This document shows positions 1 to 4,799 of a stretch of DNA of 5,804 nucleotides, in pieces. The translations under genes were made by a program, and so were the position numbers. The notes below the pieces were generated by a model that saw only the letters and a list, made by a program, of their open reading frames with translations, searched no databases and had not been told where the DNA came from. The stretch is taken from positions 1-5,804 of the forward strand of contig JAFUBJ010000302.1 of assembly GCA_017460265.1 (NCBI GenBank), in the 5' to 3' direction. How positions within the stretch are numbered: the stretch's first letter is position 1; each line of letters starts with the position of its first letter. Source of the DNA: Atopobiaceae bacterium (GTDB lineage Bacteria; Actinomycetota; Coriobacteriia; Coriobacteriales; Atopobiaceae).

Positions 1-37
1 CCGCAGCAACGCCAACCTGTACGTCGGTGGACGACGT

Positions 38-68
38 GTGCGGTTTGGGGGGAGCCCCCGGGCCGCAC
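38..68. repeat. GC-rich inverted repeat, copy 1 (imperfect hairpin)
   Basis: Left arm GTGCGGTTTGGGGG (38-51) folds onto CCCCCGGGCCGCAC (55-68) around the loop GAG. This gives 14 pairs, three of them G-U if transcribed from the + strand. The left arm is identical to that of the second hairpin at 71-103. No T-run follows on either strand, so it does not look like a classical intrinsic terminator. It could be a REP-like extragenic palindrome, a factor-dependent 3'-end structure of an upstream gene, or a regulatory structure in the telA leader. The stretch 1-138 holds no gene I can defend: a frame reading from the left edge reaches a TAA at 115-117, but its translation looks non-coding. Confidence 0.7.
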
Positions 69-70
69 AG

Positions 71-103
71 CGTGCGGTTTGGGGGCTACCCCCAAACCGC
101 ACG
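71..103. repeat. GC-rich inverted repeat, copy 2 (perfect 15-bp hairpin)
   Basis: A perfect palindrome: the arm 71-85 pairs with 89-103 over 15 base pairs around the loop CTA. The 14 bases 72-85 repeat 38-51 exactly. The left arm of copy 1 could therefore pair perfectly with the right arm of copy 2, so mutually exclusive folds are possible. It lies 24 bases before the telA ribosome binding site and has no following T-run. The function is unknown; a terminator-like or repetitive extragenic palindrome role is plausible. Confidence 0.8.
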
Positions 104-126
104 GACACCAACGTTAACCCAAAAGC

Positions 127-132
127 AAGGAG
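127..132 (+). promoter_or_regulatory. Ribosome binding site of telA-like gene
   Basis: AAGGAG lies six bases before the ATG at 139, which is a near-ideal Shine-Dalgarno spacing and fixes that start. Confidence 0.85.
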
Positions 133-138
133 TAAAGC

Positions 139-1302
139 ATGGCAGACAACAACGAGTTCTCCCTGATGGTTCCCGACGTCGAGCAGCTGACCGAGGAGGT
201 CGAGGCAAAGCTTGAGGTGAGCGAGGCCCAGAAGGACGCCAATGCCACCGCCATGGAGCGCCAGGCCGACGCCATCATGAACATCGACCTGACCGACATC
301 GAGAGCCGCGACAAGGCCCGCGCGGCCATCGAACAGCTGGGCGCGGGCACCACGGCGCTTTCCGCCTCGCAGAGCCGCATGACGGCAACCTCGCTGCGCT
401 CGCTTGCCGAGGAGGGCGCGGGCGGCAAGGAGATCGCGTCCAACCTATCCGACCTGGCCATCCGCATGCGAAAGCTCGACCCCTCAAAGGTCGACTTTGC
501 ACGCAAGGGCCTGCTCTCAAAGCTGCATGACCCCGTCGAGCGCTACTTCGAGCAGTTCAAGAGCGCCCGCACCGAGATCGAGGCCGTCATGGTGAGCCTC
601 AAGCACGGACGCGACACGCTCGCCTCCGACAACGTGGAGCTCGAGCGCCAGGAGGTCACCCTGCTCAAGGACTCCCAGACCCTCGCCAAGGAGCTTGACG
701 TGGCCAACCAGCTCGAGGTGGCCCTGACCGACGCCATCGACCGCGCCGAGGCCGAGGGCGTCGATCCCGAGAAGGTGCGCTTCGTGCGCCAGGAGATCCT
801 TTTCCCGCTCGAGCAGAAGCGCCAGGACCTCCAGACGCTTCTGGCCGTCAACCAGCAGGGCATCGTGGCCATGTCGGTCCTGCGCGAGAACAACCGCGCC
901 CTCATGACCAACATCGACCGCACGAGCCAGATCAGCCTGCGCGCGCTCGACACCGGCGTGATGATCCAGCGTGCCCTCCACGACCAGCAGGCGCAGATGG
1001 AGAAGGTCAAGATGGTGGGCGAGGTCACCGAGTCCATCATTCGCGGAAACGCCGAGGCGCTGCACACCCAGGGCGCCGAGATCCAGCGCCAGTCGAGCGA
1101 GGCCATGATCGACCCCGAGGTCATCAAGGAGTCCTTCGAGCAGGTGTTTGCCGCGCTCGAGGAGGGTGACGCCTATCGCGACGCCGCCATCCCGCGCATG
1201 CAGGCTACCATCGCCGAGCTGCAGTCCATCACCGACAAGGGCCAGGAGCGCCTGAATCGCCTTGCCCAGGCAGGGCGTCTCTCGCTCACCGACGGCAAGT
1301 AA
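139..1302 (+). CDS. telA: TelA/KlaA-family toxic anion resistance protein
   Basis: This encodes a 387-residue soluble protein with no signal peptide or membrane segment. I recognise the TelA/KlaA family (Pfam toxic anion resistance, PF05816) from its length, its nearly all-helical, Glu/Gln/Arg-rich composition and its conserved core. The core runs from LFPLEQKRQDLQTLLAVNQQ (about 221-240) through VLRENNRALMTNIDR (about 247-261) to SLRALDTGVMIQRAL (about 266-280). Residues 15-60 and 125-235 look like long helices or coiled coil. Family members have been linked to tellurite, colicin or envelope-stress tolerance, and in Bacillus the relative YceH is a general-stress gene; the biochemical role is not settled. 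The start is fixed by AAGGAG. No tellurite or xpaC-type partner is visible here, and a hairpin terminator separates it from the protease gene downstream. The family call is firm, while resistance to a particular anion is not shown by the sequence. Confidence 0.88.
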   Translation: MADNNEFSLMVPDVEQLTEEVEAKLEVSEAQKDANATAMERQADAIMNIDLTDIESRDKARAAIEQLGAGTTALSASQSRMTATSLRSLAEEGAGGKEIASNLSDLAIRMRKLDPSKVDFARKGLLSKLHDPVERYFEQFKSARTEIEAVMVSLKHGRDTLASDNVELERQEVTLLKDSQTLAKELDVANQLEVALTDAIDRAEAEGVDPEKVRFVRQEILFPLEQKRQDLQTLLAVNQQGIVAMSVLRENNRALMTNIDRTSQISLRALDTGVMIQRALHDQQAQMEKVKMVGEVTESIIRGNAEALHTQGAEIQRQSSEAMIDPEVIKESFEQVFAALEEGDAYRDAAIPRMQATIAELQSITDKGQERLNRLAQAGRLSLTDGK

Positions 1303-1313
1303 CAGCGCGAATC

Positions 1314-1332
1314 AGAGAGTGCGATACTCTTT
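1314..1332 (+). other. Small hairpin just after telA
   Basis: AGAGT (1316-1320) pairs with ACTCT (1326-1330) around the loop GCGAT. It can be extended outward by a G-U and an A-U pair. It starts 12 bases after the telA stop and precedes the larger hairpin at 1348-1377, so the two may act together as a 3'-end structure. Alone it is too short to be called a terminator. Confidence 0.4.
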
Positions 1333-1347
1333 ACATACGCCTGATTG

Positions 1348-1380
1348 TGGCCGCAGCGGATGTATCCCCTGCGGCCATTT
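1348..1380 (+). terminator. Probable terminator of telA
   Basis: GGCCGCAG (1349-1356) pairs with CTGCGGCC (1369-1376). The stem continues after a C-C mismatch with GGA (1358-1360) against TCC (1365-1367), around the loop TGTA; T1348-A1377 closes the base. Only TTT follows (1378-1380), so termination by this hairpin alone may be inefficient. Its position 46 bases after the telA stop and well before htrA supports a 3'-end role. Confidence 0.6.
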
Positions 1381-1449
1381 CAGTGTCGGCCCTGACGATT
1401 TTCAGGAAACGAAAAGCCTTGTTTCACCGACGTGAGTTTTTGCATCCTT

Positions 1450-1479
1450 GGGAAATGCCGCGCAGGGGAGGGGTACATT
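1450..1479 (+). promoter_or_regulatory. Possible htrA promoter (weak match)
   Basis: A TACATT at 1474-1479 resembles a -10 hexamer (four of six positions). No good TTGACA-like -35 lies at the usual distance; TTGGGA at 1448-1453 would need a 20-base spacer. The same segment can instead be read as GGGAAA, 17 bases, then GTAC (1473-1476), which is loosely like promoters of extracytoplasmic-function sigma factors that often drive htrA genes. Either reading is tentative. The rest of the 1381-1536 leader shows only short hairpins, such as CCTGA 1391-1395 with TCAGG 1402-1406. Confidence 0.25.
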
Positions 1480-1523
1480 CTGTGATGCAGGGTCACGACA
1501 AGCACGTGGCCACTATCCAACAC

Positions 1524-1531
1524 GAGGTGAT
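1524..1531 (+). promoter_or_regulatory. Ribosome binding site of htrA
   Basis: GAGGTGAT sits five bases before the ATG at 1537 and decides that start. Confidence 0.8.
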
Positions 1532-1536
1532 GAATC

Positions 1537-3255
1537 ATGTCTGACGACCAGACGAACTTCCAAGAGAACGTTCCTGCCTCAAACGACCAGGAGAAAGAGG
1601 AGGCCGTCCGCTCGCTTGGCGAGACCGAGTCGAGCGTGCAGCCCACTCAGGTGAGCGCTGCGGCAGCCCAATACGTCCAGCAGAGCGTGCCGACACCTCA
1701 GGCGTCCCAGCAGCCCTATCAAGACCAGGCGCAGGGCGTGCCCGCGCAGCAGCCCTACCAAGGAACCTACCAGCAGGCGCAGGGGCGTCCGGTCAATCCG
1801 TATGTCCAGCAGCAGCAATACGCGCAGGCGCGGCAGGCGCAGCCGACCCAGCAGTCGCAGCCCGCTCAGCACTACCAGCAGGGCTATCAGCAGCAGTACC
1901 AGCGCTCCTATCAGCAGGTGCCGCAGCAGTCCTACATCCCGCAGCAGAACACCAAGCCTGTGGACGAGAAGACCTCCAAGAGCGGCCTGAGGTCTGCCCT
2001 CTTTGGCCTGGCGGGCGGCGCCATCGGAGCCCTTGCCGTGAGCCTTGTGCTCCAGGGGGCAAGCGCTATCGCCGGCACGCACAACCTCACGCAGACGCAG
2101 GCGCAGTCGAGCTCCGTCGGCCAGACCATCTCCATCAACCCCAACGACCAGGACATCACGATTGCCCAGGCAGTCGCTGCCAAGGCGCTGCCCTCCGTCG
2201 TGTCGGTCTACGTCAGCTCCGACGAGGGCGAGGGCCTGGGCTCCGGCGTCATTCTTGACACGGACGGCAACATCTTGACCAACTGGCACGTTGCCGGTGA
2301 CGCAACCGCCATCAGCGTGACCATTGCCGGAAAGAACTACGAGGCCACGCTGGTTGGCGGCGACGCGTCCTCTGACCTTGCCGTCGTGCATGCCGACCTT
2401 CAGGGTGACACGGTGACCCCCATGGAGATTGGTGACTCCGACTCGCTCGTGGTGGGCGACTGGGTCATGACCATCGGCAGCCCCTTTGGCCTTGACCAGT
2501 CCGTCTCTGCCGGCATCGTGAGCTCGCTTGCCCGCAACGAGCTCATGCAGTCCACATACGGCACCACCATCTATGCCAACCTCATCCAGACCGACGCGTC
2601 CATCAACCCGGGCAACTCCGGCGGCGCGCTGGTGAACTCCAAGGGCCAGCTCGTGGGCGTCTCGACGCTCTTCTCGTCCGACACCCAGAGCTTTGCCGGC
2701 ATTGGCTTTGCCATCCCCGGCAACTATGCGATCGAGATTGCCAACAAGATCATTGCTGGCGAGCAGGTCACCCACGCCTACATCGGCCTGTCCATGCAGA
2801 CGGTGACGTCCCAGAACGCCGAGGCCAACAACCTCTCGGTCAATCAGGGCGCCTACGTGGCCGAGGTCACCGAGGGAAGCCCCGCCGCGGCTGCGGGCAT
2901 CCAGAAGGGCGACATCGTCATCGCCATGGGCGGTCAGCAGATCACCTCGGCAGACGGCATGATCTTGGCAGTGCGTTCCCATGCCATTGGCGAGACGGTC
3001 TCGGTGACGGTCATGCGCGGCACCGAGGAGATGACCTTTGACGTGACGCTCGGTTCCGACGAGCAGCTGCAGGCCCTCCAGCAGCAACAGCTTGAAGAGC
3101 AGCAGCGCCAGCGCGAGCAGTACCAGTTCAACCCCTATGGCGACGGTTACGGCAACGGCAACGGCGATGGTACGGTCGAGGACTACGACCAGTTCTTCGA
3201 GGACCTCTACGACTACTTCTACAACAACAACCACGGTGGTTCGTGGGAGCAGTAA
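1537..3255 (+). CDS. htrA: Membrane-anchored HtrA/DegP-type serine protease with PDZ domain
   Basis: This 572-residue protein is predicted to be a type II membrane-anchored protease that acts outside the membrane on misfolded or regulated envelope proteins. In order: a cytoplasmic Gln/Tyr/Pro-rich segment (about 46-137); a Lys/Arg-flanked membrane anchor (about 154-180) with no obvious cleavage site; a trypsin-like domain (about 207-405); a PDZ domain (about 413-507); and a Gln/Glu-rich, then Asn/Gly/Tyr/Asp-rich tail (about 508-572). The full catalytic triad is visible: His251 in TNWHVAG, Asp280 in SSDLAVV and Ser361 in GNSGGAL. The substrate-binding motif GIGFAIP is at about 388-394. Typical single-PDZ homologues are roughly 400-470 residues, so the excess comes from the low-complexity ends. 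The gene appears monocistronic, with terminators on both sides. The protease call is firm, but DegP, DegS or PepD-type specificity cannot be told from sequence. Confidence 0.95.
   Translation: MSDDQTNFQENVPASNDQEKEEAVRSLGETESSVQPTQVSAAAAQYVQQSVPTPQASQQPYQDQAQGVPAQQPYQGTYQQAQGRPVNPYVQQQQYAQARQAQPTQQSQPAQHYQQGYQQQYQRSYQQVPQQSYIPQQNTKPVDEKTSKSGLRSALFGLAGGAIGALAVSLVLQGASAIAGTHNLTQTQAQSSSVGQTISINPNDQDITIAQAVAAKALPSVVSVYVSSDEGEGLGSGVILDTDGNILTNWHVAGDATAISVTIAGKNYEATLVGGDASSDLAVVHADLQGDTVTPMEIGDSDSLVVGDWVMTIGSPFGLDQSVSAGIVSSLARNELMQSTYGTTIYANLIQTDASINPGNSGGALVNSKGQLVGVSTLFSSDTQSFAGIGFAIPGNYAIEIANKIIAGEQVTHAYIGLSMQTVTSQNAEANNLSVNQGAYVAEVTEGSPAAAAGIQKGDIVIAMGGQQITSADGMILAVRSHAIGETVSVTVMRGTEEMTFDVTLGSDEQLQALQQQQLEEQQRQREQYQFNPYGDGYGNGNGDGTVEDYDQFFEDLYDYFYNNNHGGSWEQ
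1672..1947 (+). repeat. Gln/Tyr-rich low-complexity coding tract within htrA
   Basis: HtrA residues 46-137 contain by hand count about 37 Gln and 11 Tyr in 92 residues. They form irregular repeats such as QQPYQ (twice, near residues 58-75), YQQAQG, GYQQQYQ and SYQQ. Most Gln codons are CAG, giving many near-identical CAGCAG runs in the DNA. The tract lies before the membrane anchor, so it is predicted to be cytoplasmic and disordered. Repeat-length variation between strains would be expected. Confidence 0.65.
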
Positions 3256-3285
3256 CGCCAGTCCCACGCTGAGGAAGCCTTGTGC

Positions 3286-3331
3286 AGGCGCCCCTCACCT
3301 TCCTACGGCGGAAGGAGAGGGGCGCCTTCTT
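3286..3331 (+). terminator. Rho-independent terminator of htrA
   Basis: AGGCGCCCCTC (3286-3296) pairs perfectly with GAGGGGCGCCT (3317-3327). Past a 2x2 internal loop the stem continues with CTTCC (3299-3303) against GGAAG (3310-3314), around the loop TACGGC. An interrupted T-rich tail, TTCTTGTGT, follows. It lies 30 bases after the htrA stop and isolates htrA from the pheST unit. Confidence 0.85.
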
Positions 3332-3383
3332 GTGTGGCCAGGGCCTGATGGTCCATATCCTCGTGCAAAGGCTCCGCGCATTG

Positions 3384-3392
3384 TGCTAAGCT
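3384..3392 (+). promoter_or_regulatory. Candidate pheST promoter (extended -10)
   Basis: TGCTAAGCT matches an extended -10 layout (TGN followed by TAAGCT), though the hexamer agrees with TATAAT at only three positions and no convincing -35 is seen upstream. It would start transcription near 3399-3400, just before the first base-paired element of the T-box at 3411, and that position is the main argument for it. Confidence 0.3.
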
Positions 3393-3494
3393 TACCGCTT
3401 AGGCAATGACGGAGAGGTTTGCCCGTCGCGTCGCCCAAGGACAAGAGAGGGGGCCCACCGGCTGAGAGGTTCCTACGAGGGCTGACAGGCAGAG

Positions 3495-3497
3495 TTC
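3495..3497 (+). promoter_or_regulatory. T-box specifier codon UUC (Phe)
   Basis: TTC sits on the 3' side of the internal loop between helix GGAG/CTCC below and GCC/GGC above, in the context GAG-TTC-A, where the specifier is expected. It would pair with the GAA anticodon of tRNA-Phe, agreeing with the pheS and pheT genes downstream. Confidence 0.85.
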
Positions 3498-3546
3498 ACT
3501 CCACCAGCCGCGACCTGAACGGACGCCACGGCGTCTCAGTAGGCAA

Positions 3547-3570
3547 GCCGTCCGCCCCACGGCACGGGGC
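3547..3570 (+). promoter_or_regulatory. T-box Stem IIA/B H-type pseudoknot
   Basis: GCCGT (3547-3551) pairs with ACGGC (3559-3563). Its 7-base loop contains GCCCC (3554-3558), which can pair with GGGGC (3566-3570). The two helices abut at 3558/3559 and can stack. This is the geometry of the conserved IIA/B pseudoknot of T-box leaders. Confidence 0.75.
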
Positions 3571-3612
3571 TCAACGAGTGGTCGCTCGCGAGAGAAAACG
3601 CGCACGGCAATC

Positions 3613-3641
3613 AAGGTGGTACCGCGGAGACATCCGTCCTT
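3613..3641 (+). promoter_or_regulatory. T-box antiterminator
   Basis: AAGG (3613-3616) pairs with CCTT (3638-3641). GCGGA (3624-3628) pairs with TCCGT (3633-3637), including one G-U, around the loop GACA. Between the helices is the 7-base bulge TGGTACC (3617-3623), whose TGGT would contact the ACCA end of tRNA-Phe. It shares 3634-3641 with the terminator, so the two folds exclude each other. Confidence 0.9.
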
Positions 3642-3670
3642 GGGCAGGTAGGCTCATGGGCGGTTTTTTT
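3634..3670 (+). terminator. T-box attenuator terminator
   Basis: Bases 3634-3645 (CCGTCCTTGGGC) pair with 3652-3663 (GCTCATGGGCGG) over 11 of 12 positions, with one T-T mismatch, two G-U pairs and the loop AGGTAG. Seven T residues follow directly (3664-3670). With charged tRNA-Phe this fold should end transcription before pheS. Confidence 0.92.
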
Positions 3671-3677
3671 GTTTGAA

Positions 3678-3682
3678 GGGAG
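3678..3682 (+). promoter_or_regulatory. Ribosome binding site of pheS
   Basis: GGGAG (in GAAGGGAG, 3675-3682) is seven bases before the ATG at 3690 and 13 before the in-frame ATG at 3696. This favours 3690. It also rules out a farther TTG at 3669, which lies in the terminator T-run. Confidence 0.75.
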
Positions 3683-3689
3683 ACATGCA

Positions 3690-4757
3690 ATGGCAATGGC
3701 TGACGACCTCAAGGCAATTGGGGCGCAGGTAGCAGAACAGGTGGCGACGCTCAGCAGCATGGAGGAGCTCGAGAAGCTGCGCGTGAGCGTCACGGGCAAG
3801 AAGGGCCAGCTCACCTCCATCATGCGTATGATGGGCAAGCTTGCCCCGGAGGAGCGTCCCGCCATGGGCCAGCTCGCCAACACGGTCCGCGCCAACGTTG
3901 AGGAGGCCATCAAGCAGCGCCAGCTCGAGCTGGGCCGCGAGATGCTCGAGCGCAAGATGGCTGCCGAGGCCGTGGACGTCACGCTGCCTGGCCGCGGGCT
4001 CTCCCTGGGCACGCAGCACCTCATCACGCAGATCCGCGAGGAGATCGAGGACATCTTCTGCGGCTTGGGCTACATCGTGGCAGACGGCCCCTACGTGGAG
4101 ACCACCTGGTACAACTTCACGGCGCTGAACGCCCCGGCTGATCACCCCAGCCGCTCCGCGCGCGACTCCTTCTATGTGGTGGACAACGCGCCCGAGGGCA
4201 AGGAGCCCCTGGTGCTGGGTGACTCCGACGTGCTGCTGCGCACGCAGACCTCGGGCATGCAGGTCCACTACATGGAGCAGAACAAGCCGCCCATCTACAT
4301 GATCTGCCCGGGCACGGTCTTCCGTCCGGACACGGCTGATGCCAACCACCTCCCGCAGTTCAACCAGGTGGAGGGCCTCGTGGTTGACGAGGGCATCACC
4401 TTTGGCGACCTCAAGGGCACGCTCGACTACTTCACCCGCGAGATCTTTGGCAAGGACCGCGCCACGCGCTACCGCCCGCACTTCTTCCCGTTTACCGAGC
4501 CCAGCTGCGAGGTTGACGTGAGCTGCGGCGTGTGTCACGGCGAAGGCTGCCGCTTCTGCAAGAACACCGGCTGGCTCGAGATCCTGGGCTGCGGCATGGT
4601 CGACCCCAATGTGCTGGAGAACTGCGGCATCGACTCCGAGAAGTACACCGGCTTTGCCTTCGGCATTGGCGTGGAGCGCGTCGCGGCGCTTCGCTACGAC
4701 CTGCCCGATCTGCGCATGCTCATGGAAGGCGACATGCGCTTCCTGCGTCAGTTCTAG
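3690..4757 (+). CDS. pheS: Phenylalanyl-tRNA synthetase alpha subunit
   Basis: PheS is the catalytic alpha subunit of the cytosolic alpha2-beta2 enzyme that attaches phenylalanine to tRNA-Phe (EC 6.1.1.20). With the chosen start the protein has 355 residues, close to the usual 330-350. Residues 1-85 are the helical N-terminal tRNA-binding arm. The class II catalytic core follows: PGRGLSLGTQHL at about 100-111, TQTSGMQVHYM at 185-195, the motif 2 region with FRPDTADANH and QFNQVEGLVVD at about 211-233, RPHFFPFTEPSCEVDVSC at 262-279, and motif 3 GFAFGIGVERVAALRY at 321-336. A cysteine cluster (Cys279, 282, 287 and 290, plus nearby Cys273) interrupts the core in a Zn-ribbon-like spacing that I recall from several bacterial PheS proteins. 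pheT starts 42 bases downstream, and the T-box upstream controls both. Identity is certain; the exact start (3690 or 3696) is less so. Confidence 0.97.
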   Translation: MAMADDLKAIGAQVAEQVATLSSMEELEKLRVSVTGKKGQLTSIMRMMGKLAPEERPAMGQLANTVRANVEEAIKQRQLELGREMLERKMAAEAVDVTLPGRGLSLGTQHLITQIREEIEDIFCGLGYIVADGPYVETTWYNFTALNAPADHPSRSARDSFYVVDNAPEGKEPLVLGDSDVLLRTQTSGMQVHYMEQNKPPIYMICPGTVFRPDTADANHLPQFNQVEGLVVDEGITFGDLKGTLDYFTREIFGKDRATRYRPHFFPFTEPSCEVDVSCGVCHGEGCRFCKNTGWLEILGCGMVDPNVLENCGIDSEKYTGFAFGIGVERVAALRYDLPDLRMLMEGDMRFLRQF

Positions 4758-4784
4758 GCAAAGGCAATCCCGATTCCTGCGTGC

Positions 4785-4791
4785 AGAAAGG
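4785..4791 (+). promoter_or_regulatory. Ribosome binding site of pheT
   Basis: AGAAAGG ends eight bases before the ATG at 4800. It lies inside the 42-base pheS-pheT gap (4758-4799), which shows no terminator or promoter and supports co-transcription. Confidence 0.65.
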
Positions 4792-4799
4792 CAAATCAA

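Larger units (their letters stand above)
3405..3670 (+). promoter_or_regulatory. Phenylalanine T-box riboswitch controlling pheST
   Basis: A full transcription-attenuating T-box leader that binds tRNA-Phe and reads its charging state. Stem I (3411-3502): GGAG 3411-3414 pairs with CTCC 3499-3502; above the specifier loop, GCC 3421-3423 pairs with GGC 3488-3490 and GTC 3425-3427 with GAC 3484-3486; then GCCC 3433-3436 pairs with GGGC 3479-3482, and an AGAGAG element (3444-3449) lies in the distal arm. The specifier triplet is TTC (3495-3497), a Phe codon, followed by A. Stem II (3514-3543) has GAA and AGTA strands facing each other, as in an S-turn. Stem IIA/B is an H-type pseudoknot at 3547-3570. 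A Stem III hairpin is at 3575-3588. The T-box consensus AAGGTGGTACCGCGG is at 3613-3627. The bulge TGGT can pair with ACCA, the 3' end of an uncharged tRNA with discriminator A. Uncharged tRNA-Phe should favour the antiterminator and switch pheST on. Confidence 0.95.

Noticed and set aside
38..103. Tandem palindromes as a CRISPR array or IS terminal repeats
   Set aside because: There are only two copies, with no spacer of regular length, no transposase frame and no target-site duplication.
27..215. 62-codon + strand frame across the tandem hairpins
   Set aside because: It overlaps the well-supported telA start, has no ribosome binding site, and its Gly/Pro/Arg content just reflects the palindromes.
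517..1127. Minus-strand frames opposite telA
   Set aside because: They are composition shadows of the TelA coding frame; the conserved family core is on the + strand.
1481..1497. CRP/GlxR-like site TGTGA...TCACG in the htrA leader
   Set aside because: The half-sites are separated by seven bases rather than the six of the consensus, and there is no second supporting site.
1506..1513. 8-bp palindrome GTGGCCAC before htrA
   Set aside because: Too short to distinguish from chance in GC-rich DNA.
1347..1544. Small + strand frame of 65 codons in the telA-htrA gap
   Set aside because: It starts inside the terminator hairpin, lacks a ribosome binding site and runs into the htrA start; composition is not gene-like.
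1579..3267. Very long open frame (562 codons) on the minus strand opposite htrA
   Set aside because: The + strand protein has an intact catalytic triad, PDZ domain and ribosome binding site. The antisense frame is open because of G/C third-position bias, and its translation is a Leu/Val/Gly/Arg-rich low-complexity string without recognisable motifs.
3399..3676. Small frames on both strands within the pheS leader
   Set aside because: The region is fully explained as structured T-box RNA, and the frames cross its helices without initiation signals.
3654..4799. Long minus-strand frame (381 codons) opposite pheS, and a similar one at 4809-5669 opposite pheT
   Set aside because: Both are shadows of certain pheS and pheT genes caused by codon bias, with no plausible start context or family motif.
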